Below are positions 6,157-13,738 of a stretch of DNA of 16,164 bases, one piece after another. The translations under genes and the position numbers were made by a program. The notes beneath the pieces are model-generated. The model was not told the DNA's origin, did not search any database, and saw only the letters and a list, made by a program, of their open reading frames with translations. The stretch comes from Dehalococcoidia bacterium (GTDB lineage Bacteria > Chloroflexota > Dehalococcoidia > Dehalococcoidales > W693): the NCBI GenBank assembly GCA_011170385.1, contig DUFE01000086.1, forward strand, positions 1 through 16,164, written 5' to 3'. Positions within the stretch are counted from its first letter, which is position 1, and the number at the start of each line of letters is the position of its first letter.

Positions 6157-7557
6157 CTATTCCTCTTCCAGTTTCTTTGCCGCCTCTACCGCTTCTTCTA
6201 TGGTCCCTACCATGTAGAAAGCCTGCTCCGGTAGAGCGTCATGCTTGCCGTCCAGAATCTCTCGAAAGCCGCGAACAGCCTCCGCTATCGGTACATACTT
6301 ACCCGGCCTGCCGGTAAAGACCTCGGTAACAAACATCGGCTGTGTCAGGAACCGCTGTATTTTACGGGCTCGGGCAACCGTCAGCTTGTCTTCCTCGCTT
6401 AGCTCCTCCATACCAAGGATGGCAATAACGTCCTGAAGATCCTTGTAGCGCTGGAGTACACGTTGCACTTCGCGGGCTACCTTGTAGTGCTCATCGCCAA
6501 CCACTTTGGGATCGAGTATACGAGACGTCGATGCCAGCGGTTCGACCGCCGGATATAACGCCTGTTCAGCCAGAGACCTCTCCAGGGCGACGACGGCATC
6601 CAGGTGACCAAAGGTAGCCACCACGCCGGGATCGGTATAATCATCTGCGGGTACGTATATCGCTTGGAATGAGGTGATGGAGCCCTGCTTTGTCGATGTA
6701 ATCCTCTCCTGAAGCACCCCCATCTCGGTAGCCAGCGTTGGCTTGTAGCCCACCGCCGAGGGCATTCGCCCCAGCAGCGCCGATACTTCCATACCAGCCA
6801 GCGTATATCTGTATATATTATCAATAAACAGCAGAACGTCCTGGTGCTTGACGTCGCGGAAGTATTCCGCCATCGTCAACCCGGTCAACCCGACGCGAAG
6901 GCGAACCGCCGGCAGCTCATTCATCTGCCCGAAAACCATTACCGTCTTTTCCAGCACGCCGGATTCTTTCATCTCATTCCACAGGTCGTTACCTTCACGT
7001 GATCTCTCACCGACGCCGGCGAATACGGAGTAGCCCCCGTGCTCGGTGGCGATGTTGCGAATAAGTTCCTGGATGATGACTGTCTTGCCGACTCCGGCAC
7101 CTCCATAAGCACCAATCTTACCGCCTTTGACAAAGGGAGTAATCAGATCGATAACCTTGATACCTGTTTCCAGGGTTTCCACCGTCGTTTCCTGGTCATC
7201 GAAATCCGGTGGGTTGCGGTGAATCTCCCAGCTATCCTCACCCTTGACCTCACCCAGGTTATCCAGTGGCTGCCCCATAACATCGAACAGCCTCCCCAAG
7301 CAGGGTTCACCGACTGGCACCCTCAACGGCGCACCAGTATCTATTGCCTCGATACCTCTGGCAAGCCCGTCCGTCGGCTGCATCGAGAGGCATCGCACCA
7401 AGTTGTTGCCGATGTGCCCCTGCACTTCCAGCACCAGCTTATCTCCATTCTTCGCAACCTCAATACCATTAAAAAGCGCCGGCATTTTATCCGCCGGAAA
7501 CTCAAAATCCACCACCGAACCGATAACCTGGGCTACCTTACCTTTAACCTGTGCCAT
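6157..7557 (-). CDS. atpD: ATP synthase F1 beta subunit (catalytic)
   Basis: This 466-aa protein carries the catalytic nucleotide sites of F1. It shows the P-loop GGAGVGKT (152-159), the catalytic glutamate in GER (Glu184), the Walker B Asp246 in LLFID, the YPAVEP adenine-contact region (335-340), and EELSEED (384-390), the usual DELSEED lever. All residues needed for catalysis are there. Two stretches differ from the form common in other bacteria: NELPAVR (213-219) instead of NEPPGAR, and IYRY (248-251) instead of IFRF. The start is supported by AGGAGG upstream, overlapping the atpG stop codon. Confidence 0.98.
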   Translation of the reverse strand: MAQVKGKVAQVIGSVVDFEFPADKMPALFNGIEVAKNGDKLVLEVQGHIGNNLVRCLSMQPTDGLARGIEAIDTGAPLRVPVGEPCLGRLFDVMGQPLDNLGEVKGEDSWEIHRNPPDFDDQETTVETLETGIKVIDLITPFVKGGKIGAYGGAGVGKTVIIQELIRNIATEHGGYSVFAGVGERSREGNDLWNEMKESGVLEKTVMVFGQMNELPAVRLRVGLTGLTMAEYFRDVKHQDVLLFIDNIYRYTLAGMEVSALLGRMPSAVGYKPTLATEMGVLQERITSTKQGSITSFQAIYVPADDYTDPGVVATFGHLDAVVALERSLAEQALYPAVEPLASTSRILDPKVVGDEHYKVAREVQRVLQRYKDLQDVIAILGMEELSEEDKLTVARARKIQRFLTQPMFVTEVFTGRPGKYVPIAEAVRGFREILDGKHDALPEQAFYMVGTIEEAVEAAKKLEEE

Positions 7558-7566
7558 AATAACCTC

Positions 7567-8424
7567 CTATTCCAGCGCCACGGCGCCGCCGGTTATATCC
7601 AGCAGCTCCTTGGTGATCATCTCCTGACGCGCCTTGTTGTAAAGCAGGGTCAATTCCTCTATAAGCTCATTGGCGTTTTCGGTAGCGTTACGCATCGCCA
7701 CCATACGCGCTGACTGCTCACTGGCAATCGCCTCCAGGACGGCATGGTATACCTGCATCTCGACGAAGCGCGGCAGCAATCCGCCCAGAACCATAGCCGG
7801 GTCAGGCTCGTATATATATTCCACGTTCTGCGCCGCCGGTATCTCCGCCGGCTCAACCGGCAGCACCTTCTCTATAACCGGCTTCTGCAGCATAGTATTG
7901 ATGAACTGCGTGTAAGTCAGATACACCTCGTCTATGGAGCCGCTCTTGAAATCCTCGATCATGATATGCGATATGGGCAGGGTATCAAGAAGCCCTGGGC
8001 GATCACCGAGGTCGGTGAACTCAGCAACGATGTTCTGGCGGCTGCGTCGCATAAAGTCCAATCCCTTGCGCCCGACGACGACAAGCCTTACCGGCACACC
8101 GCTATTCAAAACGAATGTAGCCGTCTTGCGGTTGATATTGCTCACCAGCCCACCAGCAAGTCCCCGGTCGGGTGTTATGTGAACGACTGCTATATTTTTT
8201 ACCTCCCGCCGTTGCAGCAGTGGGTGCAGCTCACCGCCCTCCATGTGTAAAGCAGCCAGAGCCGCCATAACCTGAGTTATCTTTTCAGAATATGGACGCC
8301 CCGCCAGACCGCGCTCCTGCGCCTTTCTCATCTTGGAGGCGGCAATCATTTCCATAGCCTTGGTAATCTTAGAAGTGCTACGGATACCCTTGATGCGACG
8401 CCCTATTAAACGAATGTTAGCCAT
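7567..8424 (-). CDS. atpG: ATP synthase F1 gamma subunit
   Basis: This 285-aa protein is of family length. Both terminal helices that form the rotor coiled coil are clear: IKGIRSTSKITKAMEMIAAS and KMRKAQ at the N-terminus, and MRNATENANELIEELTLLYN with the following KARQEMITKELLDI at the C-terminus. The middle is the Rossmann-like domain (HITPDRGLAGGL near 82-93). Gamma links rotation of the c-ring to the catalytic sites. The ATG directly abuts the TAA stop of the preceding 93-aa gene (TAAATG), with only a weak AGGT before it, so its translation probably depends on that small gene. Confidence 0.97.
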   Translation of the reverse strand: MANIRLIGRRIKGIRSTSKITKAMEMIAASKMRKAQERGLAGRPYSEKITQVMAALAALHMEGGELHPLLQRREVKNIAVVHITPDRGLAGGLVSNINRKTATFVLNSGVPVRLVVVGRKGLDFMRRSRQNIVAEFTDLGDRPGLLDTLPISHIMIEDFKSGSIDEVYLTYTQFINTMLQKPVIEKVLPVEPAEIPAAQNVEYIYEPDPAMVLGGLLPRFVEMQVYHAVLEAIASEQSARMVAMRNATENANELIEELTLLYNKARQEMITKELLDITGGAVALE

Positions 8425-8706
8425 TTACCTGAATTTTTCATTGGTATAATTTATACAGTCGTCGGTGGATTTTGCTGCTAAAGCCATAACCTTGCCGACA
8501 TCGCCAGCGCTGTTTATCTGCTTTTCAGTCTGGTCCATATTATCTCTCATATACTTTTCGTATTCTCTGTACTTTTCCTCGCCCAGCGAGGCTATTCTCA
8601 TTCCAGCAAGAGTCATGAAAAAGGCGACACCCTGCTTGCTGTATTCCCTGGCCATCTTAAGCTGGTTTTCTTCCAGTTTCTTAATGCGCTCCTCTATCTT
8701 TTCCAT
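8425..8706 (-). CDS. Unrecognised 93-aa helical protein inside the ATP synthase operon
   Basis: I do not recognise this protein. It lies between atpA and atpG, where most atp operons have nothing. It begins with a heptad-like charged helix (MEKIEERIKKLEENQLKMAR), then has a moderately hydrophobic stretch (GVAFFMTLAGMRIASLG, about residues 26-42). A second charged helical part follows (EEKYREYEKYMRDNMDQTEK), then a tail with a single Cys near residue 84. There is no signal peptide and no segment long enough to be a clear membrane span. Translation looks strong: AAGGAGGA at 8720-8713, 6 nt before the ATG. Its TAA stop abuts the atpG ATG. Base composition resembles its neighbours, so recent transfer is not indicated. 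By position it could be an assembly factor, a regulator or an accessory subunit of F1; this is inference only. It does not look like the known inhibitors zeta or IF1. Confidence 0.85.
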   Translation of the reverse strand: MEKIEERIKKLEENQLKMAREYSKQGVAFFMTLAGMRIASLGEEKYREYEKYMRDNMDQTEKQINSAGDVGKVMALAAKSTDDCINYTNEKFR

Positions 8707-8736
8707 CTTCCGTCCTCCTTATCTATCGCATCTATT

Positions 8737-10251
8737 CTATTCGGTGGAAAATCCCTTCTTGAACTCCTCGATAGCTGCCTTCAGTTTTTCCTCCGTATCA
8801 TCGGACATCTCTTTTTTTTCTGCAATCGTCTTGCCTATTTCGGGATACATCGTCCCCATAATTTTTAAGAAGCTGGCTTCAAATTCCGCTATCTTATTAA
8901 TTGGTATATCGTCGATATATCCGTTGATAACGGCGTAAAGTATCATAACCTGATTTTCCATCGTCATCGGCACGAACTGGGGCTGTTTCAGCACCTCGGT
9001 AATCCGCTGTCCCCGCTCTATCTGTGCTTTGGTGGCTTTGTCTAGCTCGCTGGTGCCGAACTGGGCGAACGCAGCCAGCTCACGGTACTGTGCCATCGAC
9101 ATCTTCAGCTTGCCGGCAACCTTCTTCATCGCCTTGGTTTGAGCAGAGCTACCTACCCTCGACACCGACAAACCGATATTTAAAGCCGGCCTGATGCCGG
9201 CATTAAAGAGATCCGACTCGACGTAAATCTGACCATCCGTAATTGAGATTACATTGGTCGGAATGTAGGCGGTGACATCCCCCGCCTGCGTCTCGATTAT
9301 AGGTAGAGCGGTCAGAGAGCCGCCACCCCTCTCTTCGTTCAGTCTGGCGGCTCTCTCCAGCAGCCGGCTGTGCAGATAGAAAACGTCACCAGGGTAGGCT
9401 TCACGGCCTGGTGGTCTTCGCAGCAGCAATGAAAGCTGCCGGTACGCCCAGCCGTGCTTGGATAGATCATCGTATATAATCAGGGCATCCTTACCCTGCT
9501 CCATAAACTCTTCGCCGATAGCGCAGCCGGCATAGGGAGCCAGATACTGTAGCGCCACCGACTCCGAAGAGTTGGCAGCAACGACTATGGTGTGCTCCAT
9601 CGCTCCGTGTTCTTCCAGATTGGCTACCACCTGTGCCACCTTGGAAGCCTTCTGCCCAATGGCGACATAGATACATATCAAATCGCCGCCCTTCTGGTTA
9701 ACGATAGTATCCAGGGCGATAGCCGTCTTGCCGGTAGAGCGGTCTCCGATGATAAGCTCTCTCTGTCCACGCCCGATGGGAATCATGCTATCAATAGCTT
9801 TTATGCCAGTCTGAACCGGCGTATCCACCGACTTTCGATCAACCACGTTGGGCGCCACCCTCTCCAGAGGTCTAACCTTTTTTGATTTTATGGAGCCTTT
9901 ACCATCCAGCGGTCTCCCAAGCGGATCTACTACCCGCCCGATAAGCCCGGCACCAACCGGCACCTCCGAAATACGACCGGTGGCGCGTACTTCATCGCCT
10001 TCCTTGATTCCAGAGTCATCGCCGAGGATAACCGCTGCTACGCTATCTTCCTCAAGATTCAGGGCAATGCCCATAACATCACCCGGAAACTGCAGTAGCT
10101 CGTTATATTTCGCTGCCGCCAGCCCGTATATACGGGCGATGCCATCGCCTATCTCCACCACTTTACCCACATCCACCATGGTAACCTTGGCGCCAAACTG
10201 CTCGATTTGTTGCTTTATTACCGATACTATATCCCGTCCCTTGGTTGTCAA
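8737..10251 (-). CDS. atpA: ATP synthase F1 alpha subunit
   Basis: This 504-aa protein binds nucleotide at the non-catalytic sites and supplies the arginine finger to beta. Visible landmarks are the N-terminal IKQQIEQFG (delta-binding end), the P-loop GDRSTGKT (169-176), the block LLLRRPPGREAYPGD (276-290), and SVSRVGSSAQ with Arg365, the arginine-finger equivalent. Length and order match the family. The start is TTG at 10251-10249, chosen because AGGAGGT (10265-10259) lies 7 nt upstream and the resulting N-terminus aligns with other alpha subunits. It follows atpH by 38 nt and precedes the 93-aa gene by 30 nt. Confidence 0.98.
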   Translation of the reverse strand: MTTKGRDIVSVIKQQIEQFGAKVTMVDVGKVVEIGDGIARIYGLAAAKYNELLQFPGDVMGIALNLEEDSVAAVILGDDSGIKEGDEVRATGRISEVPVGAGLIGRVVDPLGRPLDGKGSIKSKKVRPLERVAPNVVDRKSVDTPVQTGIKAIDSMIPIGRGQRELIIGDRSTGKTAIALDTIVNQKGGDLICIYVAIGQKASKVAQVVANLEEHGAMEHTIVVAANSSESVALQYLAPYAGCAIGEEFMEQGKDALIIYDDLSKHGWAYRQLSLLLRRPPGREAYPGDVFYLHSRLLERAARLNEERGGGSLTALPIIETQAGDVTAYIPTNVISITDGQIYVESDLFNAGIRPALNIGLSVSRVGSSAQTKAMKKVAGKLKMSMAQYRELAAFAQFGTSELDKATKAQIERGQRITEVLKQPQFVPMTMENQVMILYAVINGYIDDIPINKIAEFEASFLKIMGTMYPEIGKTIAEKKEMSDDTEEKLKAAIEEFKKGFSTE

Positions 10252-10265
10252 TTAAGCCACCTCCT
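10252..10265 (-). promoter_or_regulatory. Ribosome-binding site that decides the atpA TTG start
   Basis: AGGAGGT at 10265-10259 on the minus strand is followed by 7 nt and TTG. The near-perfect Shine-Dalgarno compensates for the weak start codon of a highly expressed gene. Confidence 0.8.
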
Positions 10266-10289
10266 GACCGTATATTGCGATATATCCTG

Positions 10290-10817
10290 CTAGCTTAGCT
10301 CTCTTTTGAGTGCCTCCAGTTTGCCTCTCGTACTGCCGTCCATCAGCTTACCTCCAACCCTTACAACCACCCCGCCAAGCAGATCCCGGTCCACCTTATG
10401 CCTTACTATTACCGTTTTGCCGGTTATATCGCCCAGTTTCTTTGCCAGCCTATTTTTATCGTCTTCATCCAGAGTAAATGCGGTTGTCGCCTCGGCTCTT
10501 TCCACGTTATTGTAATCGTCCAGCAACTGCTGGTACTCATCGACGATATCGGAAAGCATACCGAACCTGCCTCTGGTAATCAACAGGTAGACCAGATTCA
10601 GCACCAGAGGCTCTATATCGCCCAGTTTATTCAATAGCAGCCTGGCTTTATCCTCGAATTTTATATCCGTACTTTCCAGATATAAAGCCACCTGCCTGTC
10701 CCGGGCTAACCGAGCCATCTCTTCCAGCCCGGACTGCCATTCACCCAGTCTTTCCTTTTCCAGAGCGATTTCAAACACTGCTCTGGCATAACGCCGGGCA
10801 GAATATCTCCTAGCCAT
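10290..10817 (-). CDS. atpH: ATP synthase F1 delta subunit
   Basis: This 175-aa protein matches the OSCP/delta family in length and layout. The N-terminal SARRYARAVFEIALEKERLGEW is the helical domain that grips the top of alpha, and the C-terminal LLGGVVVRVGGKLMDGSTRG is the conserved end. Delta joins the peripheral stalk (b subunits) to F1. AAGGGAT before the ATG is a fair ribosome-binding site. It lies 20 nt after atpF. Confidence 0.96.
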   Translation of the reverse strand: MARRYSARRYARAVFEIALEKERLGEWQSGLEEMARLARDRQVALYLESTDIKFEDKARLLLNKLGDIEPLVLNLVYLLITRGRFGMLSDIVDEYQQLLDDYNNVERAEATTAFTLDEDDKNRLAKKLGDITGKTVIVRHKVDRDLLGGVVVRVGGKLMDGSTRGKLEALKRELS

Positions 10818-10837
10818 AATATCCCTTCAAGCGATGG

Positions 10838-11338
10838 TTATTCTTCTTTGGCGATCGTACTCTCTTCCAGCACTTTATCGATCAGCTCACGATGCACCTT
10901 TTTATCCAGTGAGCGGTCGATAACCTTTTCCGCCGCTATAATAGTCAGGTCTGCAAACTCCTTACGTAGCTCACCGATGGCGTCGTCCCTCTCCCTCTCG
11001 ATTTCGGTACGCGCCCTGCTTACAAGCATCTCCGCCTCTTTCCTTGCTTCTTCCTTTGCCCGGAGCTTCATCTCTTCGCCCGCCTGCATCGCCCGCTCCA
11101 CCAGCTTCTGCCCTTCCTTGTTGGCTTCCTCGATTCGCTTTGCCGTTTCCTTATCCGCCAGCTCTGCCTGTTCTTTTATCTGATCCGTCTGGTCCATGCT
11201 CTCCTTGATACGGCGCGATCGCTCGTCAAGCATCCGCATCAGCGGTTTATAGGCAACCAAATAGAGCAGCCCAAACAGGACTAAAAAGCTGATTACCTGA
11301 GACAGCAACACTCCCCCATCTATTCCCAAACCTTGCAT
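10838..11338 (-). CDS. atpF: ATP synthase Fo b subunit
   Basis: This 166-aa protein has one N-terminal membrane helix (about residues 10-30, QVISFLVLFGLLYLVAYKPL) followed by a long charged coiled coil rich in E, K, R and A, the stator stalk. The PLMRMLDERSRRI block just after the membrane helix is typical of b subunits. Only one b gene is present, so a homodimeric stalk is expected, unlike the b/b' pairs of cyanobacteria. GAGG lies 9 nt before the ATG. Confidence 0.96.
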   Translation of the reverse strand: MQGLGIDGGVLLSQVISFLVLFGLLYLVAYKPLMRMLDERSRRIKESMDQTDQIKEQAELADKETAKRIEEANKEGQKLVERAMQAGEEMKLRAKEEARKEAEMLVSRARTEIERERDDAIGELRKEFADLTIIAAEKVIDRSLDKKVHRELIDKVLEESTIAKEE

Positions 11339-11367
11339 TTTTTAATCCTCATAAATACTATTTTTAT

Positions 11368-11595
11368 CTACACAACCATTGCTAATAGAATAGCAACAAT
11401 CAGTGCATATATCGCTACAGCTTCGGTAAGACCGGCTATCAATATCATATTTGTGAATATCGGTCCCCTCGCTTCTGGATTTCGGGCTATACCCTGCAAT
11501 GCAGCATACCCGATAAGTCCGAGGCCCAAACCGGGACCCAGCGCCCCCAGACCAATTGCTAACCCTACAGCCAGATTTTTCATTGCTTCGTCCAT
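11368..11595 (-). CDS. atpE: ATP synthase Fo c subunit (proteolipid)
   Basis: This 75-aa hairpin has two membrane helices joined by the polar loop ARNPEAR (37-43), where the F1 stalk contacts the ring. The ion-binding carboxylate is Glu58 in GLTEAVAIYALI. The first helix is glycine-rich (GLAIGLGALGPGLGLGLIG), which allows tight packing of the ring. The Na+ pattern (Gln in helix 1, Glu-Ser/Thr-Thr in helix 2) is absent: the helix 1 position is Leu25 and Glu58 is followed by Ala-Val. Proton coupling is therefore expected. AGGAGGT precedes the ATG. The ring size cannot be read from sequence. Confidence 0.97.
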   Translation of the reverse strand: MDEAMKNLAVGLAIGLGALGPGLGLGLIGYAALQGIARNPEARGPIFTNMILIAGLTEAVAIYALIVAILLAMVV

Positions 11596-11632
11596 TTCTT
11601 ACCTCCTTATAGTATACGGTTTAATATATTTT

Positions 11633-12589
11633 CTAATGAGCCTCTTCCTCGTGAGGCGTCACGGCAACGGTAACGTATATAAGCGTCAGCCCGGCGAAGA
11701 TAAGCGCCTGGATAAAACCGATAAGTAACTCCAGTCCATAGAAGGGAACGGCAAATACCCACGGTATAAGAAATGCGACAACCATCAGCAGTATCTCACC
11801 GGCTGTCATATTACCGAAAAGTCGGAAGGTCAGGCTGATTATACGAATGAACTCACTTACTCCCTCCAGAAAGCCAATAAATATGTTTATCGCTCCGGTG
11901 AATAATCCCGACAATCCCGATTTAACCTTGCCACTGAATATCTGACGCAGAGAACGCCAGAAATCGGTGACGTTGATAAACTTCTTCATATATCTTGCAC
12001 CCAGTCTACGTAAAGCTGTAGCTTCAACGAATATAAACGAAACTAAGGCTATTGCCAGAGGCGTATTGATATCGGTATTTGCTGCTCTTAGCAAATGCAC
12101 CTCGCCTTCGGCAGTGTGGACCGTTATCGAACCATAACCGGGTAAAAGCCCCAGCCAGGCATTTAAAGCGACAAACAAGAATATGGTAGCCACTATTGGG
12201 AAGAAGCGACGTCCGTTCTGTTCACCAGCAACGCTACAACACAGGTCGTAAAGCCAGCCGACGATGAACTCGAAGGTAGCCTGTAGCCTGCCGGGTATAA
12301 GCTTCATACGTCGGGTGACCACATAGGAAAGTCCGATAAGAAAGACTATGGTAACCCAGGTGGCAATCATGCTGTTAGTTACCTTGATGCCGAGTACGTG
12401 GAATACGGTTTCTGCAGGAAGTTCGGGGTGAGGAGTGGTGACTTTCATCCATTCCGGCAGACCGATGTCTCCCAGAAACTTCTGGCCCAGCGGGCCGAGG
12501 ATAAAGCCGACTGTCAGTAGTGCTATTATGAGGACGACGATGCCGATGGTAACCGGCAGGGAAAAGCCCAGGCAGCCTTTTTTAGCCAC
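11633..12589 (-). CDS. atpB: ATP synthase Fo a subunit
   Basis: This 318-aa membrane protein forms the half-channels beside the c-ring. The essential arginine is Arg256 in SLTFRLFGNMTAGE, and the C-terminal helix carries ELLIGFIQALIFAGLTLIYV. It is longer than the usual 230-270 residues because of an extra N-terminal hydrophobic helix (about 10-32) and a loop of roughly 40 residues (about 195-235) before the functional helices. The start is GTG at 12589-12587; its G is also the last base of the atpI TAG stop (TAGTG), and AGGGGA lies upstream. This gives MAKKGC as the N-terminus. An ATG a few bases upstream is out of frame. Confidence 0.97.
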   Translation of the reverse strand: MAKKGCLGFSLPVTIGIVVLIIALLTVGFILGPLGQKFLGDIGLPEWMKVTTPHPELPAETVFHVLGIKVTNSMIATWVTIVFLIGLSYVVTRRMKLIPGRLQATFEFIVGWLYDLCCSVAGEQNGRRFFPIVATIFLFVALNAWLGLLPGYGSITVHTAEGEVHLLRAANTDINTPLAIALVSFIFVEATALRRLGARYMKKFINVTDFWRSLRQIFSGKVKSGLSGLFTGAINIFIGFLEGVSEFIRIISLTFRLFGNMTAGEILLMVVAFLIPWVFAVPFYGLELLIGFIQALIFAGLTLIYVTVAVTPHEEEAH

Positions 12590-12813
12590 TAACCATTCCC
12601 CTGATTCTTTTTGTTATTGCTGATAAGTGAAAACATTTTATAAACACCGTAACCAGCAACCAATAATCCAAACAATAAACCGATTATCACAAAAAGCGGC
12701 TTGGTACTGAACCTGTCATCCAGCCACAAGCCAGCCAGCACTCCACCCAGTATCGAGAGCCCGACATACCACCCGATCCCAATAAACCTTAGGGCTGCCT
12801 GCCACCTACGCAT
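12589..12813 (-). CDS. atpI: AtpI/AtpZ-like ATP synthase accessory membrane protein
   Basis: This 74-aa protein has two membrane helices (about residues 9-30 and 38-60) separated by the short loop LDDRFSTKP, which is the form of the AtpI/AtpZ family (ATPase_gene1). Members of this family lie at the head of atp operons and are thought to help assemble the c-ring or to move Mg2+; the role here is inferred from position and form. It is the first gene after the atp promoter and overlaps atpB by one base. The short length and G-W-Y-V-G-L helix suit AtpZ more than the longer AtpI of E. coli. Confidence 0.85.
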   Translation of the reverse strand: MRRWQAALRFIGIGWYVGLSILGGVLAGLWLDDRFSTKPLFVIIGLLFGLLVAGYGVYKMFSLISNNKKNQGNG

Positions 12814-12838
12814 ACCAGCCTCGATACCACCTCAAAGC

Positions 12839-12867
12839 AGCATATCAAAATGCTTCTTTCAAGTCAA
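12839..12867 (-). promoter_or_regulatory. Sigma-70 type promoter of the ATP synthase operon
   Basis: On the minus strand TTGACT (12867-12862) and TATGCT (12844-12839) are separated by 17 nt. Transcription would begin near 12832, about 20 nt before the atpI ATG, with a GAGG-type ribosome-binding site in between. No other strong promoter is seen inside the operon. Confidence 0.7.
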
Positions 12868-12910
12868 GGAAGAAGTCTGTGCCGCCTTATTCTTTAGTTT
12901 CTTTTCGATT

Positions 12911-12945
12911 AATTAAAAGCCTCGGAACAAACAGCTCCGAGGCTT
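12911..12945 (-). terminator. Rho-independent terminator of the bifunctional nuclease gene
   Basis: A perfect 10-bp inverted repeat AAGCCTCGGA (12917-12926) / TCCGAGGCTT (12936-12945) encloses a 9-nt loop. In the minus direction the stem runs into TTTTAATT, which gives the U-tract. It lies 45 nt after the stop codon of the DUF151 gene and upstream of the atp promoter, so it insulates the atp operon. Confidence 0.85.
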
Positions 12946-12954
12946 ATTGCTTAT

Positions 12955-12970
12955 CCGGTTCGCAAACCGG
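12955..12970 (-). repeat. Second small hairpin before the terminator
   Basis: CCGGTT and AACCGG (12955-12960 and 12965-12970) form a perfect 6-bp stem with a 4-nt loop, 20 nt past the DUF151 stop codon. It has no U-tract and sits just ahead of the true terminator; it may protect the 3' end of the message or be incidental. Confidence 0.5.
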
Positions 12971-12990
12971 CTTTCACATCAAGCCCCAGC

Positions 12991-13566
12991 TTAAGACTTG
13001 TGCTTGCCGAAGTCATCCAGGTCCAGGTTGTCTATGAAATCGCGGAAGGCGGATAGTCTCGTTATCTCTTCCTCGCTGACCTTTTTACCTTTGCCTTCGC
13101 TGCTTCTAGCTATATCGCCTTCTTCCAGAATGGGTTCGCCAGTTTCCTTGTCCTGCTCCAGCGGAATACCGGCTTTATCCAGAACAGACTCATCGGCAAA
13201 GATAGGCGCATCCATTCTTATTGCCAGCGCCAGGGCATCGCTGGGGCGGGCGTCTACTTCCGTCTGTCCACCGTCTATATTCATAATGATCTTGGCGTAG
13301 AATATATCGCTCTTAAGGTCACTAACGACTATGGAATCTATGGTAGCCCCGAGTGTATCTACTATACTGTGCAGCAGGTCATGGGTCATAGGTCTCGGGA
13401 CACTTTCACCTTTAAGCTTGATAAGTATCGCTTTTGCCTCTGCCGGACCAATGAAGATTGGAAGATAGCGCTCCGCACCCTTCTCCCTCAATAGAACCAC
13501 GTACTGGTATTCCATCTGGCGGTTCATCAGACCGATGCGAACACTATCTATGGTCATCTCAATCAT
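12991..13566 (-). CDS. Bifunctional nuclease family protein (DUF151)
   Basis: This 191-aa protein contains the DUF151/BFN domain over residues 1-130. Clear family blocks are LPIFIGPAEAKAI (35-47), RPMTHDLL (58-65) and DARPSDALALAIR (105-117). Plant and some bacterial members were reported to have RNase and DNase activity; the biological role in most bacteria is not settled. The C-terminal 50 residues are charged, with a low-complexity stretch (EGKGKKVSEEE) and a final SAFRDFIDNLDLDDF helix, similar to the tail of other BFN proteins. AAAGGAG precedes the ATG. The gene has its own promoter and terminator and so is a single-gene unit, divergent from ppsA. Confidence 0.9.
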   Translation of the reverse strand: MIEMTIDSVRIGLMNRQMEYQYVVLLREKGAERYLPIFIGPAEAKAILIKLKGESVPRPMTHDLLHSIVDTLGATIDSIVVSDLKSDIFYAKIIMNIDGGQTEVDARPSDALALAIRMDAPIFADESVLDKAGIPLEQDKETGEPILEEGDIARSSEGKGKKVSEEEITRLSAFRDFIDNLDLDDFGKHKS

Positions 13567-13600
13567 ATAAGACTCCTTTGGCTTCTCGATCAGCAGTATA

Positions 13601-13630
13601 ATTCTACCCCCTGTATAATGAAACTGTCAA
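13601..13630 (-). promoter_or_regulatory. Sigma-70 type promoter of the DUF151 gene
   Basis: On the minus strand TTGACA (13630-13625) and TAGAAT (13606-13601) are separated by 18 nt. The start would be near 13594, giving a leader of about 28 nt with AAAGGAG before the ATG. Confidence 0.7.
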
Positions 13631-13680
13631 TAATTTATCGTTAGCATATAACCTCTCTTTACAGTATCCTGGCAACATTG

Positions 13681-13689
13681 TGGTATAAT
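13681..13689 (+). promoter_or_regulatory. Extended -10 promoter of ppsA
   Basis: TGG followed by TATAAT (13684-13689) is a perfect extended -10 element. No good -35 is found at the right distance (TTTACA at 13658-13663 is 20 nt away), which is acceptable for extended -10 promoters. The leader would be about 44 nt and ends with GAAGGAGA before the ATG. Confidence 0.6.
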
Positions 13690-13738
13690 ACTAACGCTTT
13701 TCTAGCAAATATACCTGAAAGAAGGAGACGGTATAAAC

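Noticed and set aside
7039..7713. Open frame of 224 codons on the plus strand opposite atpD/atpG
   Set aside because: It is the complement of conserved ATP synthase codons across two genes. It has no ribosome-binding site and no family resemblance.
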